Shown: positions 34,683-43,907 of the stretch, piece by piece
How positions within the stretch are numbered: position 1 is the stretch's first letter
How the letters are laid out: the number at the start of each line of letters is the position of its first letter
NCBI GenBank assembly: GCA_029212505.1
Contig: JARGOS010000006.1
Span: 1 to 64,000 of the forward strand
Length of the DNA stretch: 64,000 bases
Reading direction: 5' to 3'
Source of the DNA: Legionellaceae bacterium
GTDB lineage: Bacteria > Pseudomonadota > Gammaproteobacteria > Legionellales > Legionellaceae
Position numbers and translations under genes: made by a program
Notes under the pieces: generated by a model
What the model saw: the letters and a program-made list of their open reading frames with translations, nothing else
The model's database searches: none
What the model was told of the DNA's origin: nothing

Positions 34683-34683
34683 A

Positions 34684-36450
34684 ATGGGCTTTAATCTAAG
34701 CAATCTTCGTGTATTAAGCTGTTTGTTGCGCGACCTTTTTAAATTTGATGCCCGACGTTCAAGTATGACGTTGTGTTTGATGTTTTTAAAAAGTGTGACA
34801 TCGGGCGTTGGACTGCTGCTTATTTTACCGCTCTTGCAGCTGATTGGTATTTCGTTAGGGGCAGTAGCGAGTCAAGGGATACTCACCCAATTTAATGCAA
34901 TGCTTGATCACTTGCATATTCCCATGACGTTGGTGAGTGTACTTGCTGTATATACCGTGATGATAAGTTTGATTGCGCTGCTTGCTTATGTAGAGCAAGT
35001 GATGGGAGTAGTCCTGCAACAAAGCTACACGCGCTACCTACGTGCAAGCTTGCATCGAACGCTACTGATGACCCCATGGTCCTTTTTTTTAAAGCGTAAA
35101 ATGTCAGATGTGTTGTACAGCTTGACCACGCAAGTGCAAGGGGTGGCTACGTGTAATTATCAGTTATTAAGTTTGATTAATACGCTGTTTCTTGTGATGG
35201 TGTACACGGGCCTTGCCTGTTTGCTCTCTTGGAAAATGACCATGGCGGCCATGGGGTGTGCTTTGCTTTTGCTATGCCTGATGCTGCCGTTGCATCGTCT
35301 CACATCCAAAGCAGGACGAGACCACTTGCATAAAAATCAATGCATATTCCAAGCGATTCAGGAGCAATTTTCCGCGCTTAAAATGCTCAAAGGCTCAGGG
35401 CTTGAAACACGCTTTATCGATAAGCTTGTAGATGTGAATGCGTCACTTGAATATCAAAATCAACGTGTGACTGTGATGACGGCGCGAAGCCGTTTGGTGT
35501 ATACCTGTGGTTCGGTCATGGTATTGAGTGCGTTGCTCTATTTAGCCATCGGGGTGATGCATATGCCGCCCGCAAGCTTATTATTGCTTTTGATTGTGTT
35601 TGCACGTACGTTACCCATGGTATCAACGGCTCAACAAACGTATCAACGTATTTTACATCAATTGCCAGCGTATCTTGGTATCCAAGGCTTAGTACAAGCA
35701 TGTCAAGTGGAGCAAGTTTTATCTCAGCCAACTGTCCAGACCGTAAAATTTGAATCACAGATAGAATTTAACTCAGTCAGTTTTGCCTATCCAGCCAAGC
35801 CAGATACGTATATTATTCACCATCTTTCGTTAAAACTTACTAAAAATAGCACGACGGCTTTCATCGGCCCATCTGGTGCAGGAAAATCGACGTTAGCGGA
35901 TTTAATGGTAGGTTTGCTTACACCAAGCTCAGGAGAAATTTATATTGATGGAATGCGATTGGATGCCTCCAATCATACAGCTTGGCAGCGTCATATTGCT
36001 TATGTAACCCAAGATGTTTTCTTATTTCATGCCTCGGTACGTGATAATTTAACTTGGTTTGGTCATGATGATTATACAGACGACGCACTTTGGCAGGTAT
36101 TAAAGGCGGCTTCTGCTGATTTTGTGCATGATTTAGATGAAGGACTCGATACGATACTGGGCGATCGCGGTGTGCGTTTATCTGGCGGCGAACGTCAACG
36201 TATTGCGCTTGCACGTGCGTTATTGATGAAACCAAAATTATTGGTATTAGACGAAAGCACGAATGCACTCGATACCCAAAATTTAAAGCATATCCAAGCC
36301 GCACTCGCGGCCTTACGCGGTACCATGACCATCGTGATTATTTCACATCAAGAGGGTATGTGGGCGTTTGCCGATCAAAAAATTAAACTTCAAGCGAGAG
36401 AGAAAAAAAGCCATGCATTATTGGACGTTAAGCAAGCGGCAGCAGTGTGA
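34684..36450 (+). CDS. ABC exporter, fused permease and ATPase (lasso D type)
   Basis: 588 aa. Six-helix membrane domain to about residue 330, then the ATPase: Walker A GPSGAGKST (about residue 396), Q-loop YVTQDVFLF, signature LSGGERQRIALARAL, Walker B LLVLDESTNALD and switch His in IISHQ. The same architecture as McjD-type exporters. It would export, and give immunity to, the modified peptide. Its 3' end overlaps the next gene by 38 bp. Confidence 0.93.
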   Translation: MGFNLSNLRVLSCLLRDLFKFDARRSSMTLCLMFLKSVTSGVGLLLILPLLQLIGISLGAVASQGILTQFNAMLDHLHIPMTLVSVLAVYTVMISLIALLAYVEQVMGVVLQQSYTRYLRASLHRTLLMTPWSFFLKRKMSDVLYSLTTQVQGVATCNYQLLSLINTLFLVMVYTGLACLLSWKMTMAAMGCALLLLCLMLPLHRLTSKAGRDHLHKNQCIFQAIQEQFSALKMLKGSGLETRFIDKLVDVNASLEYQNQRVTVMTARSRLVYTCGSVMVLSALLYLAIGVMHMPPASLLLLLIVFARTLPMVSTAQQTYQRILHQLPAYLGIQGLVQACQVEQVLSQPTVQTVKFESQIEFNSVSFAYPAKPDTYIIHHLSLKLTKNSTTAFIGPSGAGKSTLADLMVGLLTPSSGEIYIDGMRLDASNHTAWQRHIAYVTQDVFLFHASVRDNLTWFGHDDYTDDALWQVLKAASADFVHDLDEGLDTILGDRGVRLSGGERQRIALARALLMKPKLLVLDESTNALDTQNLKHIQAALAALRGTMTIVIISHQEGMWAFADQKIKLQAREKKSHALLDVKQAAAV

Positions 36451-38077
36451 TCTTGAGTGCTTATTAAACGGCGCTTTTGCACCGTTGAATGGTTTTTTAG
36501 ATGAAGATGATTATGACAGCGTGTGTGACACCATGCGCCTGCAAGATGGCCGCTTGTGGCCTATGCCCATCACACTTGATGTGCCTCAAGCGTTTGCTGA
36601 GCAGTGCGTTTTAGGGGATGAAATTGTCTGCGTGGATGATGAAAATACGCCCTTGGCAAGCTTAAAAATAAGTTCTCTATGGCAACCCAATAAAGACCGA
36701 GAAGCGCTGCAGGTGTTTGGAACAAACGATAAGCTTCATCCGGGTGTGAAATATTTATATGATGAAGCGGGTGCTTGGTATATTGGCGGGCGCGTGACAG
36801 CGCTGTCTACGCCCGTGCATTATGATTTTCTTCAGTATCGGCACACGCCTGCAGAGTTAAAGCAATTATTTAAGCTCTACGGTTGGTCACGCGTGCTCGC
36901 TTTTCAAACGCGTAACCCGATTCATCGCGCGCATTTTGAATTAACACAACGCGCGGCGCGTAAGGCCAATGCAAACTTATTGATTCATCCGGTTGTTGGC
37001 ATGACTAAGCCTGGCGATATTGATTATGTTTTACGTGTTAAATGCTATGAGCATGTGATCAAGCGCTACCCGAGCACGCAGCACGCGATGTTGAGTTTGC
37101 TACCGTTGGCGATGCGCATGGGTGGGCCGCGTGAAGCGGTGTGGCACGCCATCATTCGTAAAAATTATGGGGCGACTCATTTTATTGTGGGGCGTGACCA
37201 TGCGGGGCCTGGAAATAACAGCCAAAATCAAGCGTTCTATGAGCCTTATGCGGCGCAAACGCTTTTGCTTGCCCATGCAGACGAAATTGAATTAAATATC
37301 ATGGCATCTCCGGCGATTGTTTATGTTAAGCAAAAACAGGCTTTTTTGAGTACCGATGAGCTGAGTGCGGATGATGTGGTTGAAAATATTTCAGGAACGG
37401 CCTTGCGGCAGGCACTGCAATATCGAAAACAGCTTCCGGAGTGGTTTTCGTTTCCTGAAGTGATTCAAACCCTACAAGCAGCCTACCCGCCCAAGCATGA
37501 ACAAGGCTTTGCCTTATTTTTCACAGGATTATCGGGTGCAGGAAAATCAACACTGGCTAAAGCGGTGCAAGCAAGATTGTTGGAGGACAATCGCCGTCAC
37601 GTGAGTTTATTGGATGGTGATGTGGTGCGCCATCATTTATCAGCAGGACTTGGTTTTTCAAAAAAAGACAGAGATACAAATATTCATCGCTTAGGCTATG
37701 TTGCGTCTGAGATTACCAAACATCAAGGCATTGCAATTTGTGCGGCCATAGCGCCTTATGCCGAGGCACGTCGCCGTGCGCGAATGCAAATTGAACAATA
37801 CGGGGGCTTTATTGAGATTTATGTCGCAGCAGATATCAATGTATGTAAATCACGTGATGTCAAAGGCTTGTATCAAAAAGCAGAAGCGGGCTTAATCACA
37901 GGATTTACAGGTGTAGACGATCCGTATGAAATACCCAATAATCCTGAATTAGTTATTGATACGGCTCATCTATCGATTGTGGAGGCTGTTGATATGATTT
38001 TTGATGCATTAAAGCATTTAGGGTTTTATGAGGAAGCTAAAATTGCTAATAACATCACGATCGAGGCCCTGGTGTGA
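36413..38077 (+). CDS. Bifunctional ATP sulfurylase / APS kinase (PAPS synthase)
   Basis: 554 aa from the ATG at 36413. The N-terminal ~380 residues are a Sat-type ATP sulfurylase: QTRNPIHRAHFELTQRA (nucleotide-binding HxxH in HRAH), and GRDHAGPG. The C-terminal ~180 residues are a CysC-type APS kinase with P-loop TGLSGAGKST, LLDGDVVRHHLSAGLGFSK and the FTGVDDPYE motif. Together they make PAPS from sulfate and ATP, feeding the sulfotransferase three genes upstream. Placement inside the RiPP operon rather than in a cys cluster indicates a dedicated supply. Confidence 0.95.
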   Translation: MHYWTLSKRQQCDLECLLNGAFAPLNGFLDEDDYDSVCDTMRLQDGRLWPMPITLDVPQAFAEQCVLGDEIVCVDDENTPLASLKISSLWQPNKDREALQVFGTNDKLHPGVKYLYDEAGAWYIGGRVTALSTPVHYDFLQYRHTPAELKQLFKLYGWSRVLAFQTRNPIHRAHFELTQRAARKANANLLIHPVVGMTKPGDIDYVLRVKCYEHVIKRYPSTQHAMLSLLPLAMRMGGPREAVWHAIIRKNYGATHFIVGRDHAGPGNNSQNQAFYEPYAAQTLLLAHADEIELNIMASPAIVYVKQKQAFLSTDELSADDVVENISGTALRQALQYRKQLPEWFSFPEVIQTLQAAYPPKHEQGFALFFTGLSGAGKSTLAKAVQARLLEDNRRHVSLLDGDVVRHHLSAGLGFSKKDRDTNIHRLGYVASEITKHQGIAICAAIAPYAEARRRARMQIEQYGGFIEIYVAADINVCKSRDVKGLYQKAEAGLITGFTGVDDPYEIPNNPELVIDTAHLSIVEAVDMIFDALKHLGFYEEAKIANNITIEALV

Positions 38078-39144
38078 TGTGGAATGGGGCTGATGTATCA
38101 GCTGAAGAATTATGGATTCGTGCTATCTGTCGCTATGCTTTAGGGCATATGAGCGTGGCAAATTGTTTACCATATTTAGAGCATGCGATGGATGAAACGC
38201 ATTGTTTGGATTTATTGCATGAGCATCGGTTATATTTATTGGTGTACCAGGTGCTTTCAAAAGATTTCGATGCGTATGTTGCACCGGATTTTATGCGTGT
38301 CTTGCAACAAAAATCGCAGCATATTCTAAAGCAGCAATTAGGCTTAATGCGTGTTTCAAAAGAACTTCATCATGCGTTTGAAGCGCATCAAATTGAACAT
38401 ATTTTTTTAAAGGGCCCGGCTTTAAATCAAATCTTATGGGGGCGACAGATGATGCGTTATTCGGGTGATTTGGATCTATTAATTCAACCGAAAGATATTT
38501 TTAAAGCGGAGGCGGTGCTTCAAACATTAAAGTTTACGCATGCATTATCCCATAAATTCATCCGAATACATCAAATCTTTCAGCGTTTAAGCATTAGAAA
38601 AGATGTGGTGTATCGACGAGCCGATCTGCCTCAGGCGTTGGAGCTGCATTGGAAAACAAGTGCTACAGAGTTTATTGTAACATCAAATAAGTCACTTCAT
38701 TTAGCTGACGAAGAATACGCGCTTTATTTATGCTTACATGCTGCGAAACATGGTTGGTCTAGACTTATATGGCTGGTTGATATCGTGGCGTTGATACAGG
38801 TAAAAAAAATAGATGTAGCGCGTTTACAAGTCTTGGCTAAAGCGTGTCATATTGGTCCTGTTGTGGACGAGGCGATTCTTTTAGCTCAGCAATGGCTTGG
38901 TATTTCGCTTACCACAAGCGATGCATTTGAAAGGCTTAAAAAGCGCCGCGCATGTTTACAAAAGCGTATTAAAATAGGGAAAATTCCGGCCAAAAATAAT
39001 TGGATACGTACGTTTAGAAAAATTTATTATATGAATCATGTGTGCTCGAATAGGTGGTGTCAGTTATGCTTATGGACACAAAATATTTTAGGAGCTATTG
39101 TTTCAAAATGCTTGTTATGTATGAGGAAAGAAAAAAATGCATGA
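38077..39144 (+). CDS. Nucleotidyltransferase family protein (NTP_transf_5 type)
   Basis: 355 aa. Signature IFLKGPALNQILWGRQ followed by RYSGDLDLLIQPKDI, the GDLDLL pair of acidic metal ligands of this family, then the helical C-terminus with AAKHGWSRLIWLVDI. Proteins of this family recur in lasso-peptide and exopolysaccharide clusters, including paeninodin-type ones, where a nucleotidyl-transfer tailoring role is suspected. ATG at 38077 overlaps the preceding stop (TGATG); a GTG at 38074 is also possible. Confidence 0.8.
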   Translation: MWNGADVSAEELWIRAICRYALGHMSVANCLPYLEHAMDETHCLDLLHEHRLYLLVYQVLSKDFDAYVAPDFMRVLQQKSQHILKQQLGLMRVSKELHHAFEAHQIEHIFLKGPALNQILWGRQMMRYSGDLDLLIQPKDIFKAEAVLQTLKFTHALSHKFIRIHQIFQRLSIRKDVVYRRADLPQALELHWKTSATEFIVTSNKSLHLADEEYALYLCLHAAKHGWSRLIWLVDIVALIQVKKIDVARLQVLAKACHIGPVVDEAILLAQQWLGISLTTSDAFERLKKRRACLQKRIKIGKIPAKNNWIRTFRKIYYMNHVCSNRWCQLCLWTQNILGAIVSKCLLCMRKEKNA

Positions 39145-39541
39145 TGTTCGCTGGAAACAGAGGCTTGATAATTACGGAAAAGCTTTAGCTCAATTGAGTA
39201 AATTTTTACAAAAAGATAATCTCAACGAATTAGAAGAGCAGGGTTTAATACAGGCGTTTGAATATACGCATGAGCTTGCCTGGAAAACTAAAAAAGATTT
39301 TTTGGTGTCTCGAGGCGTCGATAATTTATTTGGTTCAAAAGATACTGCACGCGAAGCATTTAAATTAGGTTTAATCGAGCATGGGGATGTCTGGATGGAT
39401 ATGATTAAAAGTCGAAATCTGACATCGCATACGTATAATGATGTGATTCGTGACAAAATTATTAAACGAATCATAGAATGCTATTATGGTGAATTTGAAT
39501 TAAGTTATGAAAAACTGAAACTTCTTGCTGTGGACGAATAA
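39137..39541 (+). CDS. HI0074-like nucleotidyltransferase substrate-binding protein (HEPN superfamily)
   Basis: 134 aa helical protein with the family's FEYTHELAWKTKKDFLVSRG, REAFKLGLI and SRNLTSHTYND (an R-x4-H arrangement as in HEPN domains). HI0074-type proteins normally pair with a minimal nucleotidyltransferase (HI0073/MNT) next door in a two-gene toxin-antitoxin-like module. No MNT gene follows; the next 100 bp are non-coding, then dnaE. It overlaps the preceding NTP_transf_5 gene by 8 bp, so it may be an orphan or may partner with that larger enzyme. Confidence 0.82.
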   Translation: MHDVRWKQRLDNYGKALAQLSKFLQKDNLNELEEQGLIQAFEYTHELAWKTKKDFLVSRGVDNLFGSKDTAREAFKLGLIEHGDVWMDMIKSRNLTSHTYNDVIRDKIIKRIIECYYGEFELSYEKLKLLAVDE

Positions 39542-39650
39542 CATGCTCGCGATAATGAATCATAAAAGACAGGCTTCTTAGAACCAGGTACAATTCACCT
39601 CAGAAAAATATTAAACATAAAATATTATATTAGCTATTGATAGGTAAGAC

Positions 39651-42600
39651 ATGGGTCGTTCTCGTTTTGTTCATTTAAGAGTGCACAGTGAATTTTCATT
39701 GGTGGATGGTTTGGTGCGTATCAAGCCGTTGATGAATACCGTGACTGATCGCGGCATGAATGCTGTGGCCGTCACTGATTTTTGTAATCAATTCGCAGCG
39801 CTCAAAATGTTCACAGCAGCCATGAAAATGGGTGTTAAGCCTATTTTTGGTGCTGAACTGCCGTGTCATAATCCTGATAAGCCGGATGAAATCACGTCGG
39901 TTGTTTTGTTATGCCAAAACATGATTGGGTATAAAAATTTAACGCGTTTGGTGTCTCGCGCTTATTTTGAAGGGCAACATCAAGGACAACCACGTATTCA
40001 GTATGCTTGGATTGCTGAAGAAGCGGAGGGTTTAATTGCCTTATCTGGCGGATTAAGCGGCGAAATAGGACGCGCTTTAGCAGAAGAAAATGACGTGTTG
40101 GCCGAGGACGTGGCGAAGCGTTGGTGCGCGTTATTTCCTGAGCGATTTTATTTAGAAATTCAGCGTACAGGTCGCCCCGGTGAAGAAGCCTATAACGAAC
40201 GCGCCGTGCGTTTAGCCGATAAATTAAACCTGCCGTTAGTAGCAACCAATGATGTGCGCTTTATTGACTCCAGTGAGTTTGATGCGCACGAAGCGCGTGT
40301 GTGTATTCATGATGGGTATACGCTCGCCGATCCAAGACGCGAAAAGCGTTACAGCCCCGAACAATATTTACGTTCAGCGGATGAGATGTGTGAATTATTT
40401 TCTGATTTGCCTCAAGCGATTGAAAATACGCACGAAATCGCCAAGCGTTGTACGGTGAATTTAGAGCTCGGCAATGTTTATTTACCGAATTTTCCTGTAC
40501 CAGAACAATTCTCTGAAAAAACCTATTTAACACACATGTCAGAAGAAGGGCTCGCAAAGCGCCTAGGTGTAGCCCATGTATCCGAAGCGCCGCCTGCGTA
40601 TCGAGCGCGTCTTGAGATTGAGCTGGGCGTGATTAATCAGATGGGTTTTGCGGGTTATTTTTTGATTGTTGCTGATTTTATTCAATGGGCTAAAAAGCAA
40701 GCGATTCCTGTGGGGCCTGGGCGTGGCTCGGGTGCGGGCTCGTTGGTGGCGTATGTTTTACTTATCACAGATTTAGATCCGCTTGAATATGATTTGCTGT
40801 TTGAGCGATTTTTGAACCCCGAGCGGGTATCGATGCCCGATTTTGATATCGACTTTTGTATGTACGGTCGCGATCGCGTGATTGATTATGTGGCTGAGCG
40901 TTATGGGCGCCAAAGTGTATCGCAGATCATCACGTTTGGTACCATGGCAGCCAAAGCCGTGATTCGTGATGTAGGCCGTGTATTGGGTCATCCGTATGGC
41001 TTTGTCGATAAGCTTGCGAAACTTATTCCGTTTGAATTGGGGATCACACTCACCAAAGCTTTGGAAATGGAGCCTGAGCTTGAGCGGCGTTACGAAGATG
41101 AAGAAGAAGTCAGAAGTTTGATTGATTTAGCTTTATCGCTTGAGGGAATCACACGTAACGCAGGTAAACATGCGGGGGGTGTGGTGATCGCACCTTCGGT
41201 ATTAACTGATTTTACAGCGGTGTATTGTGAGCAAGGCTCTACGCAGTGGGTGAGTCAGTTTGATAAAGATGATGTTGAAGCCGTGGGGCTTGTTAAGTTC
41301 GACTTTTTAGGGCTTAAAACACTCACGGTGATTGATTGCGCATTGCAAACCGTGAATAAAACGCGGTCAAAACAGGCGTTAGCGCCGCTCGCGATTGAAA
41401 CTATTCCGCTGGATGATAAAAAAACGTTTGAATTATTGCAGGCATGTCAAACCACCTCGGTGTTTCAGCTTGAGTCACGCGGTATGAAAGACTTAATTCA
41501 CCGCCTTCAACCCGATTCGTTTGAAGATATTATTGCTTTAGTTGCACTCTACCGGCCTGGCCCGTTGCAGTCGGGCATGGTCGATGACTTTGTTGAACGA
41601 AAGCATGGCCGCTCGCCCATTGTGTATTTGCATCCAGATTTAGAGCCTATTTTACAGCCAACGTACGGGGTTATTTTATATCAAGAGCAGGTGATGCAAA
41701 TTGCTCAGGTCCTGGCAAATTATACGCTTGGCGCGGCGGATTTATTACGTCGCGCGATGGGTAAGAAAAAGCCTGAAGAAATGGCTAAGCAGCGTGTAAT
41801 TTTTACCGAAGGCGCTACAGCCCGGGGTGTTGATAAAAAAATTAGCACCGCGATGTTTGATTTAATGGAAAAATTCGCAGGCTACGGATTTAATAAATCG
41901 CATTCGGCGGCCTATGCACTCGTCGCGTATCAGACCGCTTGGCTTAAAGCGCATTATCCTGCAGCATTTATGGCATCGGTTATCTCGGTGGATATGGATA
42001 ATACCGATAAAGTGGATATGTTATTACGTGAATGCAAAGAGATGGAACTGGAGGTGCGACTGCCGTCGGTTGTTCATGGGCAATATGAATTTACGGTGGC
42101 TGATGATAAAACACTGATTTACGGCCTGGGCGCACTGAAAGGCGTGGGTGAGGCCGTGATTGAAGCGTTAATTCAAACACGAGATGAACAAGGTGCTGCT
42201 CAAGATTTATTTGATTTTTGTCGCCAAGTAGATTTACGCCGTACCAATCGGCGCGTGTTCGAGGCTTTGATTAAAAGCGGAAGCTTCGATGATTGGGGTA
42301 TTGAGCGTTCGGTTCTGCATGCGTCGTTAGATTCAGCGATGAAGCGCGGGCTAGAATACCATTCCAGCCAAAACAGCGGCCAGGCTGATTTGTTCGGTTT
42401 GTTTGGTGAACAAGATGATACACCACCTTATGCAGAGGCGTTGCCTTGGACTGTGAAGCAGCGCTTGCAAGGCGAAAAAGATACCTTAGGTTTTTATTTA
42501 AGTGGCCATCCGGCGGAATCTTATCGTGTTGAGCTGGGCGAGCATGTTGTACCGATTGCTGATTTAGGAAAAAATCATCTAAAAAAAGCGCGTATCTGTG

Positions 42601-43079
42601 CTTTGATACGTGGTTTGCGTCGTATCATGACAAAGCGCGGCAAGCAATTGGTGATTATGGCATTAGAAGACGACAGTGGAACGTTGGATGCCGTGGTGTT
42701 TTCTGAAGTGTTTGAAGCGGCTCCCACGCCGCCGGCGTCCGGTGATATTATTTGTTTAGAGGGTGAAATCGGCGAAGATAATTTTACCGGTGGGGTGCGT
42801 GTCACGGCAACCGCGGTGTATTCGGTTGCTGAAGCGCGCGCACGCTTTTCGAAAAATTTATCGTTGGATTTAACGCCTGATAATGCCAGCCAGTTTGAAC
42901 AACTCAAAGCATTGCTTGAGCAATATCCAGGGCGATGCCCGGTTCGGCTTAAGTATGTCAACGGTGACGCCGAAAAAATCGTACCGTTGCCACCACGTTG
43001 GGGCGTGCTTCCCGAAGATGGTTTATTAGAGGCGTTAACAGCATTATTTGATACAGATGCTGTGAGCTTGTGTTATTAA
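39651..43079 (+). CDS. dnaE: DNA polymerase III alpha subunit
   Basis: 1142 aa (E. coli 1160). N-terminal PHP domain (FVHLRVHSEFSLVDGLV), palm catalytic aspartates in MPDFDIDFCMYGRDR and in KFDFLGLKTLTVID, polymerase motifs GPGRGSGAGSLVAY and NKSHSAAYALVAYQ, helix-hairpin-helix GLGALKGVGEAVI, and a C-terminal OB fold. Replicative polymerase. AGGT just upstream of ATG. Single-gene unit. Confidence 0.98.
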   Translation: MGRSRFVHLRVHSEFSLVDGLVRIKPLMNTVTDRGMNAVAVTDFCNQFAALKMFTAAMKMGVKPIFGAELPCHNPDKPDEITSVVLLCQNMIGYKNLTRLVSRAYFEGQHQGQPRIQYAWIAEEAEGLIALSGGLSGEIGRALAEENDVLAEDVAKRWCALFPERFYLEIQRTGRPGEEAYNERAVRLADKLNLPLVATNDVRFIDSSEFDAHEARVCIHDGYTLADPRREKRYSPEQYLRSADEMCELFSDLPQAIENTHEIAKRCTVNLELGNVYLPNFPVPEQFSEKTYLTHMSEEGLAKRLGVAHVSEAPPAYRARLEIELGVINQMGFAGYFLIVADFIQWAKKQAIPVGPGRGSGAGSLVAYVLLITDLDPLEYDLLFERFLNPERVSMPDFDIDFCMYGRDRVIDYVAERYGRQSVSQIITFGTMAAKAVIRDVGRVLGHPYGFVDKLAKLIPFELGITLTKALEMEPELERRYEDEEEVRSLIDLALSLEGITRNAGKHAGGVVIAPSVLTDFTAVYCEQGSTQWVSQFDKDDVEAVGLVKFDFLGLKTLTVIDCALQTVNKTRSKQALAPLAIETIPLDDKKTFELLQACQTTSVFQLESRGMKDLIHRLQPDSFEDIIALVALYRPGPLQSGMVDDFVERKHGRSPIVYLHPDLEPILQPTYGVILYQEQVMQIAQVLANYTLGAADLLRRAMGKKKPEEMAKQRVIFTEGATARGVDKKISTAMFDLMEKFAGYGFNKSHSAAYALVAYQTAWLKAHYPAAFMASVISVDMDNTDKVDMLLRECKEMELEVRLPSVVHGQYEFTVADDKTLIYGLGALKGVGEAVIEALIQTRDEQGAAQDLFDFCRQVDLRRTNRRVFEALIKSGSFDDWGIERSVLHASLDSAMKRGLEYHSSQNSGQADLFGLFGEQDDTPPYAEALPWTVKQRLQGEKDTLGFYLSGHPAESYRVELGEHVVPIADLGKNHLKKARICALIRGLRRIMTKRGKQLVIMALEDDSGTLDAVVFSEVFEAAPTPPASGDIICLEGEIGEDNFTGGVRVTATAVYSVAEARARFSKNLSLDLTPDNASQFEQLKALLEQYPGRCPVRLKYVNGDAEKIVPLPPRWGVLPEDGLLEALTALFDTDAVSLCY

Positions 43080-43086
43080 ATTTTTT

Positions 43087-43815
43087 TTATCCAACATCAT
43101 CGCGTTCTAACTTATTTACGCTAATCATGGCTTGTATATCATGAATATAATCTTGGCCTCGTTCTGAGTAGCTTGTGAGGCCCATCGCCAGCAAATCACC
43201 GCGTAAAGTTTTATGTTTTTTTCGTAAATCAGCTCGTATGCTTCTTAATAAGGCATAGTGATTATTTGTGTTAATATTGAGCAGATAGGCGCGAACAGAA
43301 TCGTAAGGGGAAGCAAAGGTTTGAACTTCATGGTGCTTATGGCTTGCGCGTTGTGAGGGCACCATGCCACAACGGGGTGTGAAGCACCATTGGCCAAAAT
43401 AATTATGACCCAGTCGAGCAAATTTTGAGGTGCCCCATGATGACTCGTTGGCGGCCTGCGCTAAAATTAACGATGTTGGAACCATGTCTACGCGGTCGAG
43501 CAAGGGTTGAATGTTTTGTAAAACAATGGATGGATCTAATGCGTATTGTTTGGCGACGCGTGTAAGCCAGCGCTTTTCTTGTTTGGTTAAGTGACGTTTT
43601 TTTTGCAGAAAAAGCAGCTTACGTCTCTGAGCAAGAACGTGATGATTTGATTTTTGTGCTAAAGGAAGCATATAAGCGAAAAAAGCTTCTTTTTTTTCTT
43701 TTGTCGTATGACATGCTCTAAAATCAGGCGCAGATACATGAAGTCGTTTGGACACGACAAAACATGCGAGTAATACCGATAAAATTATAAAAAACCAACC
43801 TATTTTTTTTATCAT
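43087..43815 (-). CDS. Bax-like glucosaminidase-domain protein
   Basis: 242 aa from the ATG at 43815 (GGAG upstream; a TTG at 43827 is less likely). N-terminal membrane anchor/signal (GWFFIILSVLLACFVVS), then a helical spacer and the glucosaminidase-type domain: VPTSLILAQAANESSWGTSKFARLGHNYFGQWCF (Glu in NESSWG) and LTSYSERGQDYI. Resembles E. coli Bax, a putative N-acetylglucosaminidase. Convergent with dnaE. Confidence 0.88.
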   Translation of the reverse strand: MIKKIGWFFIILSVLLACFVVSKRLHVSAPDFRACHTTKEKKEAFFAYMLPLAQKSNHHVLAQRRKLLFLQKKRHLTKQEKRWLTRVAKQYALDPSIVLQNIQPLLDRVDMVPTSLILAQAANESSWGTSKFARLGHNYFGQWCFTPRCGMVPSQRASHKHHEVQTFASPYDSVRAYLLNINTNNHYALLRSIRADLRKKHKTLRGDLLAMGLTSYSERGQDYIHDIQAMISVNKLERDDVG

Positions 43816-43907
43816 CGTGCTCTCCAAAGCTTGCGTTCGGCATGAGTCTAGTGATTTTAAGGCCGTAGGGCTATAATTTAAGGATATAATTTGGGGGAAT
43901 AACTTAG

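Noticed and set aside
39542-39650. Minimal nucleotidyltransferase partner for the HI0074-like gene
   Set aside because: Only a 12-codon frame is present before dnaE; no GSxxRG-type motif.
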